Source: an uncultured Fastidiosipila sp. (lineage in GTDB: Bacteria > Bacillota > Clostridia > Saccharofermentanales > Fastidiosipilaceae). Taken from it: a stretch of DNA of 62,738 nt. Of this stretch, positions 17,555 through 26,437 are shown piece by piece. The translations under genes were made by a program, and so were the position numbers. The notes beneath the pieces are model-generated. The model was not told the origin of the DNA. It searched no databases and worked only from the letters and a program-made list of their open reading frames with translations. The stretch's first letter is position 1. Each line of letters starts with the position of its first letter. The stretch covers positions 1 through 62,738 of the forward strand of contig CAMYAM010000011.1 in NCBI GenBank assembly GCA_947253875.1. The letters are read 5' to 3'.

Positions 17555-17764
17555 CTACATATCCTCATTATTTTCAAGTAACTGCTTGCGTTTCTCTTGT
17601 ATTAAAGTTTCAAGCTCATCTAAGTCTTCCAGTTTAGCTCTATTTTTTATAAAGCTTCTAGCTGTTGACCTAGTACTTAAATAGTTTCTATGCTCTTTAT
17701 TCTTTTCATTCTAACGTCTATCAGCTTCACGATTATAGACTGCTTTTCTCTTTTTCTCTTCCAT
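17555..17764 (-). pseudogene. Broken paralog of the 65-residue protein
   Basis: A 70-codon frame opens at an ATG at 17764 (AAAGGA upstream) and closes at 17555, interrupted only by a TAG at 17711-17713 (codon 18). After the stop the frame continues as NEKNKEHRNYLSTRSTARSF and KLEDLDELETLIQEKRKQ. These align without gaps to DKNNPEKARHSRYKSAAKTF and TEEEMQEIEELIKARREK of the neighbouring intact gene. The TAG sits exactly where the intact protein has Trp (TGG), so one G-to-A change explains it. Confidence 0.8.
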
Positions 17765-18131
17765 GTTATTTATCCTTTCTGGATTTATTAATTATAAAAG
17801 CCAATACGATTAATAATAAAACAACCCTCATGTTCTTTAACTTAAGATGTGGTAAATTATTTATGTAGTAGCTAGAGATTTTACCCTCTAGCCTTTATCT
17901 AAACGATAGCTTTGATTAGTTCAATCACTGCAGTTGCTAAAGTTAATATTACAGTTATTAATTCTGTACTTGCTTGAACTTCTCAAAGCTTTTTTGTTTT
18001 TTAATTATTATTAAGTCAAAAATTCTTCAAAAATTCAAACCAGTAATTCGACTAGCATACAAATAACTCAACCAGTATTTGTCACCAACCTCAATCCAAC
18101 CACACACAAACCCCACACAATCCAACTCACT
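17765..18131. other. Intergenic region with one hairpin
   Basis: No gene was found in this 367-base stretch. GCTAGAG (17871-17877) pairs with CTCTAGC (17886-17892) around an eight-base loop; it could end a minus-strand transcript from the ABC exporter genes. Next to it (17899-17982, minus) lies an open stretch encoding a very hydrophobic Leu/Ile/Thr-rich sequence with no usable start codon. Confidence 0.4.
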
Positions 18132-19982
18132 CTACCCTTGAAACTGTGAATCGTAGAGGTTCTTGTAAATACCGTCGTCCTTCTCAAGTAATTCGTCATG
18201 AGTACCTTGCTCTTGGATTTTACCAGCATTAATTACTAGAATCTCATCGGCGCTTTGGATAGTTGACAAACGGTGAGCAATAACAAATGAGGTACGTCCT
18301 TCAATAAGCTTATTCATAGCATCTTGAATCTGAATCTCTGTCTTGCTGTCAACGTTTGAGGTTGCCTCGTCTAGTATCAACATTGGTGCATCTAATAGCA
18401 TCGCCCGAGCAATTGTTAGCAATTGTTTTTGACCTTGTGACAAGTTGGAAGCACTATCACTGACAACACTGTCGTACTTCTCCGCCTGCCCTTCAATAAA
18501 TCCATTAATGTGGGCAGCCTCCGCCACTGCTTCAATTTTTTCCATATCAACATCGCTTTCACCATAAGCAATATTTTCCTTAATCGTTCCTGAGAACAAC
18601 CAGGTGTCTTGCAAGACCATGGCAAAAGCTCTACGCAAGCTCTTACGAGTTATATCCTTGATATCTATATCATCTACTAGGATTTCACCTTCTTGTGGGT
18701 CGTAGAAACGCATCAGTAAGTTAACTATGGTCGTTTTACCCGCACCTGTTGGCCCTACAATAGCGGTCAAACTACCTGCTTCGGCTACAAAATTGACATT
18801 CTCCAATACAGGCACTCCAGGTATATAAGAGAAGCTTACATTTCTGAACTCAACTTTGCCCTTAACATCTGTCAATTCAATAGCATTCGGTCTATCTTCA
18901 GGCTCTGAGTCCTCATCCAACAAGGTGAAAACTCTCTCTGCAGCGGAGGCGGCTGACTGTAGGTCTTGGAATATCATAGCGATCTGGTTGATCGGCTCAC
19001 TGAAGCTACGTGAATACAAGACAAATGCACTCAAACTACCAATTGTAAATTGCCCATCTAGAACGGCTAGAGACCCAAACAATGATACCAAGGCCAAAGC
19101 AATATTACTCATAAATGAAACAGATGGTCCGTTGAATGCACCTTGGTAATCTGCTCTATAGTAAGCATCTATACTGCTGTTGTTTACTTCATCAAAATTG
19201 TCGATAAAGAATTTTTCTTTGCCATAGGCGCTGATGGTTTTTTGACCGGATAAAGTTTCTTCAACATAGGCATTCATACGACCTAGTTCCTTGGAACGTA
19301 ACCTAAATAGAGGACGAGTTACCATACGTCTGTAAATTGTAAATCCAATAATAATTGGCAACAAAATTACGAAAATAATACTTAATTGAGGGCTCATTCT
19401 TAGCATCATAATGAAGGAACCTACAACAGTTATGAAGCTACCGATAATTCGCATGATATCGAAGCTTAAAGCCTGTGAAACTAGACCTAAGTCATAGGAT
19501 ATTCTAGAAACTAGGTCACCTGCTTGGTGTGTATCTATATATGACAACGGCAATTCAACAATTTTATTGAAGGTATCTTGACGCATTTTACCGATTGTTC
19601 TCTGAACAGTTCTTATTAAAACTTTTGAAAAGATAATACTAGTTAAAGCGCTCAGAATATAGATCAAAATCATAATTCCTGTGAATTTCAAGACGGTTGA
19701 CATATCTACATCAGATGGCTTAATGCCGATTGCATCAATGGCTAAACCACTTAAACGTGGGCCGAAGACTTGCATGATATTAGTAACAATAATAAGTAGG
19801 AACGCTAGCAAATAGCCTTTCCACGCTCTTGACACATATCTACCTAATCCCGTTAAGACTTTGCCATAATCCTTAGGTTTGTTGTCTCTATTCCTCTCAG
19901 GAGGTGTAAGCAACGGCTCTGTTGCTGGCTTTATGTCTATATCATCCTTTGGTTTAAAAATTGATTTTATTTTATTAAACAT
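18132..19982 (-). CDS. Heterodimeric ABC exporter subunit, catalytically complete Walker B
   Basis: 616 residues with about 40 cytoplasmic N-terminal residues, six membrane helices and an ATPase domain. Walker A is GPTGAGKTT (about 409). The signature is LSQGQKQ instead of LSGGQ, and Walker B is LILDEATSNVD with the catalytic Glu present. This combination (complete Walker B plus LSQGQ) is that of the TM288-like partner in heterodimeric exporters. The other half is encoded upstream, 29 bases away, and carries the degenerate site. The pair is led by a MarR regulator, which suggests drug or toxic-metabolite export. Confidence 0.92.
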   Translation of the reverse strand: MFNKIKSIFKPKDDIDIKPATEPLLTPPERNRDNKPKDYGKVLTGLGRYVSRAWKGYLLAFLLIIVTNIMQVFGPRLSGLAIDAIGIKPSDVDMSTVLKFTGIMILIYILSALTSIIFSKVLIRTVQRTIGKMRQDTFNKIVELPLSYIDTHQAGDLVSRISYDLGLVSQALSFDIMRIIGSFITVVGSFIMMLRMSPQLSIIFVILLPIIIGFTIYRRMVTRPLFRLRSKELGRMNAYVEETLSGQKTISAYGKEKFFIDNFDEVNNSSIDAYYRADYQGAFNGPSVSFMSNIALALVSLFGSLAVLDGQFTIGSLSAFVLYSRSFSEPINQIAMIFQDLQSAASAAERVFTLLDEDSEPEDRPNAIELTDVKGKVEFRNVSFSYIPGVPVLENVNFVAEAGSLTAIVGPTGAGKTTIVNLLMRFYDPQEGEILVDDIDIKDITRKSLRRAFAMVLQDTWLFSGTIKENIAYGESDVDMEKIEAVAEAAHINGFIEGQAEKYDSVVSDSASNLSQGQKQLLTIARAMLLDAPMLILDEATSNVDSKTEIQIQDAMNKLIEGRTSFVIAHRLSTIQSADEILVINAGKIQEQGTHDELLEKDDGIYKNLYDSQFQG

Positions 19983-20011
19983 TTCGTACTCCTCTCAATT
20001 AGGACCGTTAA

Positions 20012-21820
20012 TTATGAATTATGGAAAAACTCTATTGAGTCAAAGTCTGACCCAGCAGAACCTAATTGCATATCAGCTACTTCTTTATACAATTCACAAT
20101 TTTTTAGTAATTCTTCGTGTGTTCCTTGATCGAGAATTTTTCCACCTTGTAAAACTAATATGTTTTGTGCATGCATAATGGAGCTAATTCTTTGGGCAAT
20201 AATAAACGCTGTTGTTTCTGCATAGTTTTCGCTCAAGGCTTTACGCAATCTAGCATCTGTTGCGAAGTCCAAGGCACTAGATGAGTCGTCTAACACTAAG
20301 ATAGCTGGATTTCCTGAAAGTGCTCTACTCAAAAGAACTCTTTGTTGCTGACCACCTGACAAGTTTGTACCACGAGCGACCAACTTAAATTTGAGTCCAC
20401 CTTTATCTTTGATGAAATCATCAGCTTGGGCGTATTTTGTGGTCTCTTCTAATTCTGCATTTGTAATATCTCTACCAAATTTAATGTTATTCTCAAGCGT
20501 ACCACTAAAGATAAAGTCATTTTGTAGGACTAGACCAAACATTTCGTGCATTAACTCTCTGGATATTCTCTTAATATTTATGCCTCGGATGAAAATTTCT
20601 CCTTCTTGAGGGTCGTACATTCTTGTAAGAAGCTTGATTATTGTACTCTTACCTGAACCTGTTGCTCCTATAATTCCTAGGGTGTCGCCTGGATAAACTT
20701 TGAAAGAAATATTATATAAATCGGCATACTTAGCTTTTTCCTCAATAGAATTTGCTTCCTTGTATAGTTCATAATTCTCTTCATCATATACAAAAGTTAC
20801 ATTTCTAAACTCAACATCAGGAACTTCTGGAGTAGCTGCTGGCAAAGTCTCAACGGCTTCACCATGTATAATTTGGCTATCGTCTATAGGAAGGTTCATG
20901 ACTTCGCTAATCCTGTCACCAGAGGTCTTAGCACGTGTGCCTATATTAATCATACGGTTCATAGCCATGAATGAGTGAGCAATCTGTAAGAAATAACTCA
21001 AGAATGCAGTAATAATACCAGCTTCAACTGTACCCTGACTTGCTAGGTAAGCACCTAGGATAATAATTAAAGCTTGGCCTGTGAAGATAATGACATTAAT
21101 ACTTGGGAACAACTTAATCATCAGGTCTGTAACTTCTATCTCTGCATCGATAACGTCTTGGTTACGTTCTGCAAATCGTCCTTGCTCATATTCTGTTTTA
21201 TCTAGAGCTTTTGAAACTCTGATACCACGGATATTTTCTCTAATAACTTGGACCATGTTATCTACTTTTGTCTGAACGTTTCTAAACATAGGGAATGCTT
21301 TTGAAAAAACAAGTTTAATCAATAAGAAAATTGGTGGCACCATAACAAATAAGATAAGAGATAGTCGCCAATCTAGGAAGAAACATATAGCAATTCCACC
21401 TAAGAATAGAAGTATAGAACGAATTCCCATTCTCAGAGATACACCAAAAAAGTTATGTATATTATAAGTATCTGTTGTTAATCTAGTCTCTAAGGAAGAT
21501 ATACTCAAGCTATCTATTTGTTTCGCAGAAAGATTAATTGCTCTTGAATATAAGTCGTGTCTAACTGCTCTAACTATTCTGGAAGAGGTGTAGGCTGCCA
21601 TTCTGTTGGCTATGATATTGGTCAACCAAGCTAGAAATGCGAGCACTATCATAATTATTCCCCAATAGACAATCCCTGATCTATCTCCACTAATAACCAA
21701 ATCATTAATCATAAATGCTAAAATTGCTGGCATTAAGATTTCAAATACAGTAGCTAAAGTCTTTATAATTGCATTGACTATTATTCTTCCCTTATAGGGT
21801 TTGGCATATTCAAGTAACAT
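20012..21820 (-). CDS. Heterodimeric ABC exporter subunit, degenerate Walker B
   Basis: 602 residues from the ATG at 21820 (AGGA six bases upstream; a TTG one codon earlier is not favoured). Six membrane helices precede the ATPase domain with Walker A GATGSGKST and signature LSGGQQQR. Walker B is ILVLDDSSSALD, where Asp replaces the catalytic Glu. That substitution marks the degenerate nucleotide site of heterodimeric exporters such as TM287/288, BmrCD and LmrCD. It lies between the MarR gene (48 bases upstream) and its partner subunit. Confidence 0.92.
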   Translation of the reverse strand: MLLEYAKPYKGRIIVNAIIKTLATVFEILMPAILAFMINDLVISGDRSGIVYWGIIMIVLAFLAWLTNIIANRMAAYTSSRIVRAVRHDLYSRAINLSAKQIDSLSISSLETRLTTDTYNIHNFFGVSLRMGIRSILLFLGGIAICFFLDWRLSLILFVMVPPIFLLIKLVFSKAFPMFRNVQTKVDNMVQVIRENIRGIRVSKALDKTEYEQGRFAERNQDVIDAEIEVTDLMIKLFPSINVIIFTGQALIIILGAYLASQGTVEAGIITAFLSYFLQIAHSFMAMNRMINIGTRAKTSGDRISEVMNLPIDDSQIIHGEAVETLPAATPEVPDVEFRNVTFVYDEENYELYKEANSIEEKAKYADLYNISFKVYPGDTLGIIGATGSGKSTIIKLLTRMYDPQEGEIFIRGINIKRISRELMHEMFGLVLQNDFIFSGTLENNIKFGRDITNAELEETTKYAQADDFIKDKGGLKFKLVARGTNLSGGQQQRVLLSRALSGNPAILVLDDSSSALDFATDARLRKALSENYAETTAFIIAQRISSIMHAQNILVLQGGKILDQGTHEELLKNCELYKEVADMQLGSAGSDFDSIEFFHNS

Positions 21821-21868
21821 CAAATTTCCTACACTTTCTTCTTTTTAATTCATCGTTATATATTTTGT

Positions 21869-22318
21869 TTAATCTAGCTTATATTCACTATTTTTATTTC
21901 GTATCGATTCTGAAGCAATTTTGCTTATTTTTCTTAAAGCTTCGCTAATCATTTCAGCCTCTGCTTCTGTAAAATCTTGCAAAAGTAAGTTGTTCCAATC
22001 TTCTAGGTAGTCGATAATCTCTTCATAAATTGCTTTAGCTTTTTCGCTCGGATAAAGTCTCTTCTTGCGTTGATCCTCTGGGTCAAGCTCGCGAATAATA
22101 AAACCTGATTTTTCCAATTGTGATACGTGACGAGTAACGGTGCTTTTGTTAACTAACAGCAACTTACTTAAATCTTCCTGACTAAGTCCTGGTCTCCAAA
22201 CTACCTGCATGATATAACTTGTTTGACACCCAGATATCCCCTTGTCCTGAAAGTGTAAATCTCTATCTAGCATCGAAGCTCTATACATCCTGTTAAAATA
22301 TTTTTGTATCTTTTCCAC
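21869..22318 (-). CDS. MarR-family transcriptional regulator
   Basis: 149 residues from a GTG at 22318 with AAAGGTG upstream. The winged helix-turn-helix is visible as SQEDLSKLLLVNKSTVTRHV (about 54-73), followed by SQLEKSGFIIRELDPEDQRK, the beta-wing of MarR repressors. N- and C-terminal helices would form the dimer interface. It is the first gene of an operon with a heterodimeric ABC exporter. A perfect TAGTTGC-N4-GCAACTA palindrome overlaps the -35 region of the likely promoter, so autorepression relieved by an exported ligand is a reasonable inference. Confidence 0.92.
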   Translation of the reverse strand: MEKIQKYFNRMYRASMLDRDLHFQDKGISGCQTSYIMQVVWRPGLSQEDLSKLLLVNKSTVTRHVSQLEKSGFIIRELDPEDQRKKRLYPSEKAKAIYEEIIDYLEDWNNLLLQDFTEAEAEMISEALRKISKIASESIRNKNSEYKLD

Positions 22319-22455
22319 TCTACACCTTTTGCCCTTAAAGTTCTGTTTTATAATTGTTGATATTCTTTAGCATTAGTTGGCATTGTTTGTACTCGCTGTT
22401 CTTCACTAATTTCCGTTAAAATTCAAAACTCGCTAATACTCATAAAAAACAGATA

Positions 22456-22494
22456 ATTATATATGTTATCTAAAAGTAGTTGCGTATGCAACTA
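22456..22494 (-). promoter_or_regulatory. marR-exporter promoter with palindromic operator
   Basis: The 18-base perfect palindrome TAGTTGCGTATGCAACTA (22477-22494) overlaps the -35 region of a minus-strand promoter whose -10 TATAAT is the complement of 22456-22461. The half-site TAGTTGC is typical for MarR-family operators. Confidence 0.8.
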
Positions 22495-22541
22495 ACTTTT
22501 TATTATATATTAATGTTGAATTAATTTAATAGCATTTGAGC

Positions 22542-22547
22542 TATAAT
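22542..22547 (+). promoter_or_regulatory. -10 element of cytosolic GH18 gene
   Basis: A perfect TATAAT about 100 bases before the ATG at 22651; the -35 match is weak (AATTAA at 17 bases). Transcription from here would leave the TTG at 22570 with no room for a ribosome-binding site, which supports the later ATG. Confidence 0.5.
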
Positions 22548-22650
22548 ATGGCTAATATAAAGATTCCATTTGAGTTTGTTATCAGCAAAATTTTTATTAG
22601 TTTATTCAGAAAATCTTGCCAGGCAAACTCCACTCAGAAAGGTCAGAGAT

Positions 22651-23673
22651 ATGAAAGAATTCACAGCATATTGTCCCAACGCACAGATACCGTTTTTAAC
22701 GACTAAACACCTCAAACAATTCGATAGACTGAACTTAGCCTTTGTCGTTCTTAAAGATGGCAAGCTATCTTTTGATAAGCTCAACAACATCTCACATCTA
22801 CCACGAATACGTGAAGCAAATCCAAATCTAAAAATTTTAATGAGTGTCGGTGGCGCTGGTGCTGCAGGTTTCTCAACTATGGCAATGACGGCTGAAGGTC
22901 GAGAAGATTTCGCCAAGCAATGTCTCAATAGTTGTATAGAATATGGACTAGATGGGATGGATCTTGACTGGGAATTCCCATGCTCAATTTATGAGGGTAT
23001 GGACTCAAGCCCTAAGGATAAAGAGAATTTTACTCACTTGCTTAGAACAATTAGAGAGACCTTTGATGAGTATGAGAAAACTAGTTCCAAGCATCTGGAA
23101 TTGACAATTGCAGCTGGTGTCGGGCAGTGGTTTATCGACCAAACTGAAGTCCCTGAATTTACTAAATATCTAGACCATGTATTCTTGATGACCTATGATC
23201 TGCGTGGTTTCGGTCAAGAGGAAACTGGACATCATACTACCCTATACACCAAAGAAAATGATATCTATCGTATGAGCGCAGACGCTGGTATACAAGCGTG
23301 GTTAGACCTTGGCGTTCCTGCAGAGAAGATTCATATAGGTTCCGGTTTCTACAGTCATATGTGGACCAATGTCAATCCGGATAATAATGGATTGCTACAA
23401 ATTGGCGAAGGCGGAGGTGGTTTCGGACCAAACTATGATGAGCTCCGTGATGAATATATTAATAAAAATGGTTTCATCAGATATTGGGATGACGAAGCTA
23501 AAGTACCTTGGTTATTCGATGGCAGTACCTTTATCTCTTATGATGATGCTGAATCCGTTATTTACAAATGTGAATATGCCAAAGAACATGATCTTGGCGG
23601 ACTCTTCTTCTGGCGCTATTTAGATGATCCTGATAATGAGCTAATTGACGCAATTGTGGAGAATTTGAATTAA
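22651..23673 (+). CDS. Cytosolic GH18 chitinase-like enzyme
   Basis: 340 residues from the ATG at 22651 (AGAAAGG upstream); an in-frame TTG at 22570 lacks a ribosome-binding site. The complete GH18 catalytic motif DGMDLDWEFP is present with Asp101, Asp104, Asp106 and acid Glu108. The barrel strand KILMSVGGAG and the VFLMTYDLRG and GLFFWRYLDD segments also fit. GH18 enzymes cleave beta-1,4 bonds between GlcNAc units through substrate-assisted catalysis. No signal peptide or wall module exists, so it acts on imported oligosaccharides. It faces the end of the large minus-strand glycan operon across a shared terminator. Chitobiose/chitin-oligosaccharide or N-glycan core cleavage are both possible. 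Confidence 0.9.
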   Translation: MKEFTAYCPNAQIPFLTTKHLKQFDRLNLAFVVLKDGKLSFDKLNNISHLPRIREANPNLKILMSVGGAGAAGFSTMAMTAEGREDFAKQCLNSCIEYGLDGMDLDWEFPCSIYEGMDSSPKDKENFTHLLRTIRETFDEYEKTSSKHLELTIAAGVGQWFIDQTEVPEFTKYLDHVFLMTYDLRGFGQEETGHHTTLYTKENDIYRMSADAGIQAWLDLGVPAEKIHIGSGFYSHMWTNVNPDNNGLLQIGEGGGGFGPNYDELRDEYINKNGFIRYWDDEAKVPWLFDGSTFISYDDAESVIYKCEYAKEHDLGGLFFWRYLDDPDNELIDAIVENLN

Positions 23674-23719
23674 GCAATTAGACAGTCAGCCAATCAGGAG
23701 TCCAAAAACTAAGAATAAA

Positions 23720-23754
23720 ATTAAGCCCTCCGCCTATGAGTGTGAGGGCTTAAT
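23720..23754 (-). terminator. Terminator at end of the glycan operon
   Basis: ATTAAGCCCTC (23720-23730) pairs with GAGGGCTTAAT (23744-23754), an 11-base stem. On the minus strand it overlaps the phosphorylase stop codon and is followed by TTTTATTC. It may also end the convergent GH18 transcript. Confidence 0.85.
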
Positions 23755-26377
23755 CAATAATCTCTACAGTTATGTAGTTTCCATCTCCGAGATCGCTATC
23801 TTTCAGAGATAGTGTATAGGTCTTGAGCTGGTTATTGTATTGTCCTTCAATAATTTTTTCGTTGACTCTAAACTTCCTTCTTGGAACCCCTTCTTTTCTA
23901 TAGCTAACAGCCAATCTTTTGCCTGCATAATTAATCTTGAAATCCCAGGAGTCAAATGGACAATACGCTGCAGGTTGGAAAATTATACCTGAGTACTCAA
24001 AGCGTAAACCAAAAACATAGTGAATTAATATCTTCATAACCATGTTTGAACTACCGGTTTGCCAGTCATGCATTGACTCACCATCTATACCTAAACTCTC
24101 ATTCAAAGAGTATGAGTTAGCCATTACGAATGGAGAGGTCGTTAAGTTATCATGGGTAATAGGCAAAATCTTATATAAGTTCTCCCAAGCTTTCTTTGAC
24201 TCACCCATTCTAAACAGTGCAGCAATACCAAAGGTCGTTCCATGAACATATATAGAACCATTTTCTGCAGTACCTTCAATAAGCTTGTGAATCCTACCAA
24301 CACCTTTGGTCCCTGCTTTAAACGCAGGCACAAAGGTTCTCATACCATATTTGCTATCTAAATTTTCAAAAGCAGCTTTTACAGACTTGGTAATATCCTT
24401 ATCATTTTCTAAATAAATATCGCTAAGTATCCAGAAAGCATTAGCAACCAAGCTATTTCTAGATTTATTATCTACATCGTGGAAACTTCCTACTAAATAC
24501 TCTCTTCCGTCTCCCCAGCCATGAATTACTCGAGGGTCTCCCAGCTCATTTCGCACAATTGCATACTTCTCAATACCAGCTTGCAATTTTGATCTCACTT
24601 CTGAATAATTAGTTATTTTTTCTTGGTCATATTTTATAAGTTCTAGTAGCTCAATTACTTCTCCAAGCATTTTATAAAACTGCAAACTTGCCATGACGGA
24701 TACACCGTTTCCATATGCAGATTTATCGGATTTTGAGACTCCTAGACCATCAAGAGCATCGACCCAGTCACCATATAGAGCCTTCAGGCAATTAGTATCT
24801 TTATCTATATTGTCTACTAAGTAATCTATTATCTTGATCACATGTTCTAAGGCTGAGTCTCTTAGTTTACTTCTTCTAACTACTCCTGCACGCCCATCAG
24901 TAATTTCGTAGTATCCACATTTTTCGTCCAAAATTGACATATCACGGGTGAATTTCAGGTAGGTGATAATTGTATTAACTATCCAAATACCCTGATCGAT
25001 AAAAGGCCTTAAGTCCATCCTTGGCATATCATCTTCACTCAGTGGCAAAGAGTATTGTCTAGGCGCTCTTCCGCTAGGGTCTATAAAGTTTAATCCTTCA
25101 AGAATTTTCTCCCGTGCCAGGTCTGGTCTAGCGAACAAAAATGCTTCAATAGCTTGGAAAACATCTCGAACACCAATCAAAGAGTTTGGAGCAAGCTGAG
25201 CATAACCATTAATAGTCGCACAAAACTCTACCTGCTTCTTCAAATATCTGAAGAAATTAGAGAATGTATCACCATTAATATTTATATCGCTCTTGTAAGA
25301 AAAATCAGCTTCTAGCCTTTTGCTTAGTTCGTCATACTCACTTTTCTTGTAATGTAGCATTTCATCAAATCTGAATTCACTTGATTTATACAAATCAGTA
25401 TATGACTCAGGTCTGGTAGAGTAAATTTTATAGTTAAAGAGGAAGTCTAACCTTAACTCTGATTTCCCTGTTGTCTCCAAATGGATAATTTCACCAGCTA
25501 TTCCGGAATCCGTAAAAGCCGTACTATGAACATCTTTTGGGAATTTACCTGAGATAATGGACTGAGATTCTCCTATGGAAGCATTCTCGTTACCAGTGAA
25601 GTTTTTGCGTGAGGTTGTAGCTTCTACACCCTTTATCTCAATATCTTTCATCTTAATACTCTGGTTCAAAACTCCAAAGTTATCGACAGATAGATATCTA
25701 GATAAGTCCTCATTAATTCTAAATATGAAACGACCCAAAGGGGAATTTTCCTGGTCAAGATTAAACCTAGATGTTTTAAACCATCTTGTCTCATTATTCT
25801 CACTTGGTATGTGACTTAGATGTGGGTTAAAGTACCAGGCTAAATAAATATTCTTCTTGTTTCTATATTTTTTCTTAAGTAAAACACTGAAATTCAGCTC
25901 ATTATTTTCACTATTAAAAGCAACTACTGTAAAGATGAAGTCTGGTGTCTCGGTAATGTAGTATGTAGAGATTTCGTCAAAAACGGTGTAACGAGTTACT
26001 CTTGAAATTTTGCTCTCATCAATGGTTGGAACTTTCAAAAGGGAAAGTGGTATATATTTGTCTTTATTCTTAAAGCCTGCGAAAAAAGCTATCTTAGGCT
26101 CTTCCCCTTCAGAAGCACGCAAGAATGGAGAGAATAAACCATCATTGGCATGCATGTAACCAGAATCATAAGTCCAAAAGTTGAAGCCATCTTCACCATA
26201 TTGGAACCTGCTTACACCAATATTTCTATCTAGGCACATGACACTACCGTCATTAAGGAAGAAAACATTGCCTGGCAACTCATTATCTAATTTTTTCCCA
26301 GGCTGAAGTTTCTTCGCTTCCTCAATGATTTTATATTCTTGTATAAAAAAGTCTACACGTTCTTTTATATAAGACAT
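23750..26377 (-). CDS. Glycoside phosphorylase, GH94 superfamily (copy A)
   Basis: 875 residues, cytosolic. Such enzymes split a beta-linked disaccharide or oligosaccharide with phosphate to give an alpha-sugar-1-phosphate. An N-terminal beta-sandwich (about 30-330) is joined by a helical linker to an (alpha/alpha)6 barrel. Barrel motifs are GVRDVFQAIEA (402-412), IDPSGRAPRQYSLP (432-445) and the catalytic-Asp region GDWVDALDGLG (536-546, Asp540 the likely acid). YVHGTTFGIAALF and HDWQTGSSN follow in the phosphate-binding area. It is a close relative of the 869-residue protein encoded at 32391-35000, but has Val539 where that copy and most relatives have Asn. GH94, GH149 and GH161 share this fold and cannot be separated by eye. 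Candidate substrates are chitobiose-like or beta-1,3-gluco-oligosaccharides. Confidence 0.8.
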   Translation of the reverse strand: MSYIKERVDFFIQEYKIIEEAKKLQPGKKLDNELPGNVFFLNDGSVMCLDRNIGVSRFQYGEDGFNFWTYDSGYMHANDGLFSPFLRASEGEEPKIAFFAGFKNKDKYIPLSLLKVPTIDESKISRVTRYTVFDEISTYYITETPDFIFTVVAFNSENNELNFSVLLKKKYRNKKNIYLAWYFNPHLSHIPSENNETRWFKTSRFNLDQENSPLGRFIFRINEDLSRYLSVDNFGVLNQSIKMKDIEIKGVEATTSRKNFTGNENASIGESQSIISGKFPKDVHSTAFTDSGIAGEIIHLETTGKSELRLDFLFNYKIYSTRPESYTDLYKSSEFRFDEMLHYKKSEYDELSKRLEADFSYKSDININGDTFSNFFRYLKKQVEFCATINGYAQLAPNSLIGVRDVFQAIEAFLFARPDLAREKILEGLNFIDPSGRAPRQYSLPLSEDDMPRMDLRPFIDQGIWIVNTIITYLKFTRDMSILDEKCGYYEITDGRAGVVRRSKLRDSALEHVIKIIDYLVDNIDKDTNCLKALYGDWVDALDGLGVSKSDKSAYGNGVSVMASLQFYKMLGEVIELLELIKYDQEKITNYSEVRSKLQAGIEKYAIVRNELGDPRVIHGWGDGREYLVGSFHDVDNKSRNSLVANAFWILSDIYLENDKDITKSVKAAFENLDSKYGMRTFVPAFKAGTKGVGRIHKLIEGTAENGSIYVHGTTFGIAALFRMGESKKAWENLYKILPITHDNLTTSPFVMANSYSLNESLGIDGESMHDWQTGSSNMVMKILIHYVFGLRFEYSGIIFQPAAYCPFDSWDFKINYAGKRLAVSYRKEGVPRRKFRVNEKIIEGQYNNQLKTYTLSLKDSDLGDGNYITVEIID

Positions 26378-26437
26378 TATTCCTCACCAATGATTATGTT
26401 TTCAATGATTCCTTCATCAATAATTAGCTTTTTACAA

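Noticed and set aside
17899..17982. Minus-strand open stretch encoding a Leu/Ile/Thr-rich hydrophobic peptide next to a hairpin, like a type I toxin
   Set aside because: No ATG, GTG or TTG allows a useful start, a stop lies directly before it, and no antisense RNA promoter is evident.
22602..22928. 108-codon minus-strand frame opposite the GH18 gene
   Set aside because: It covers the GH18 N-terminal coding region, which carries a clear family motif downstream in the other frame.
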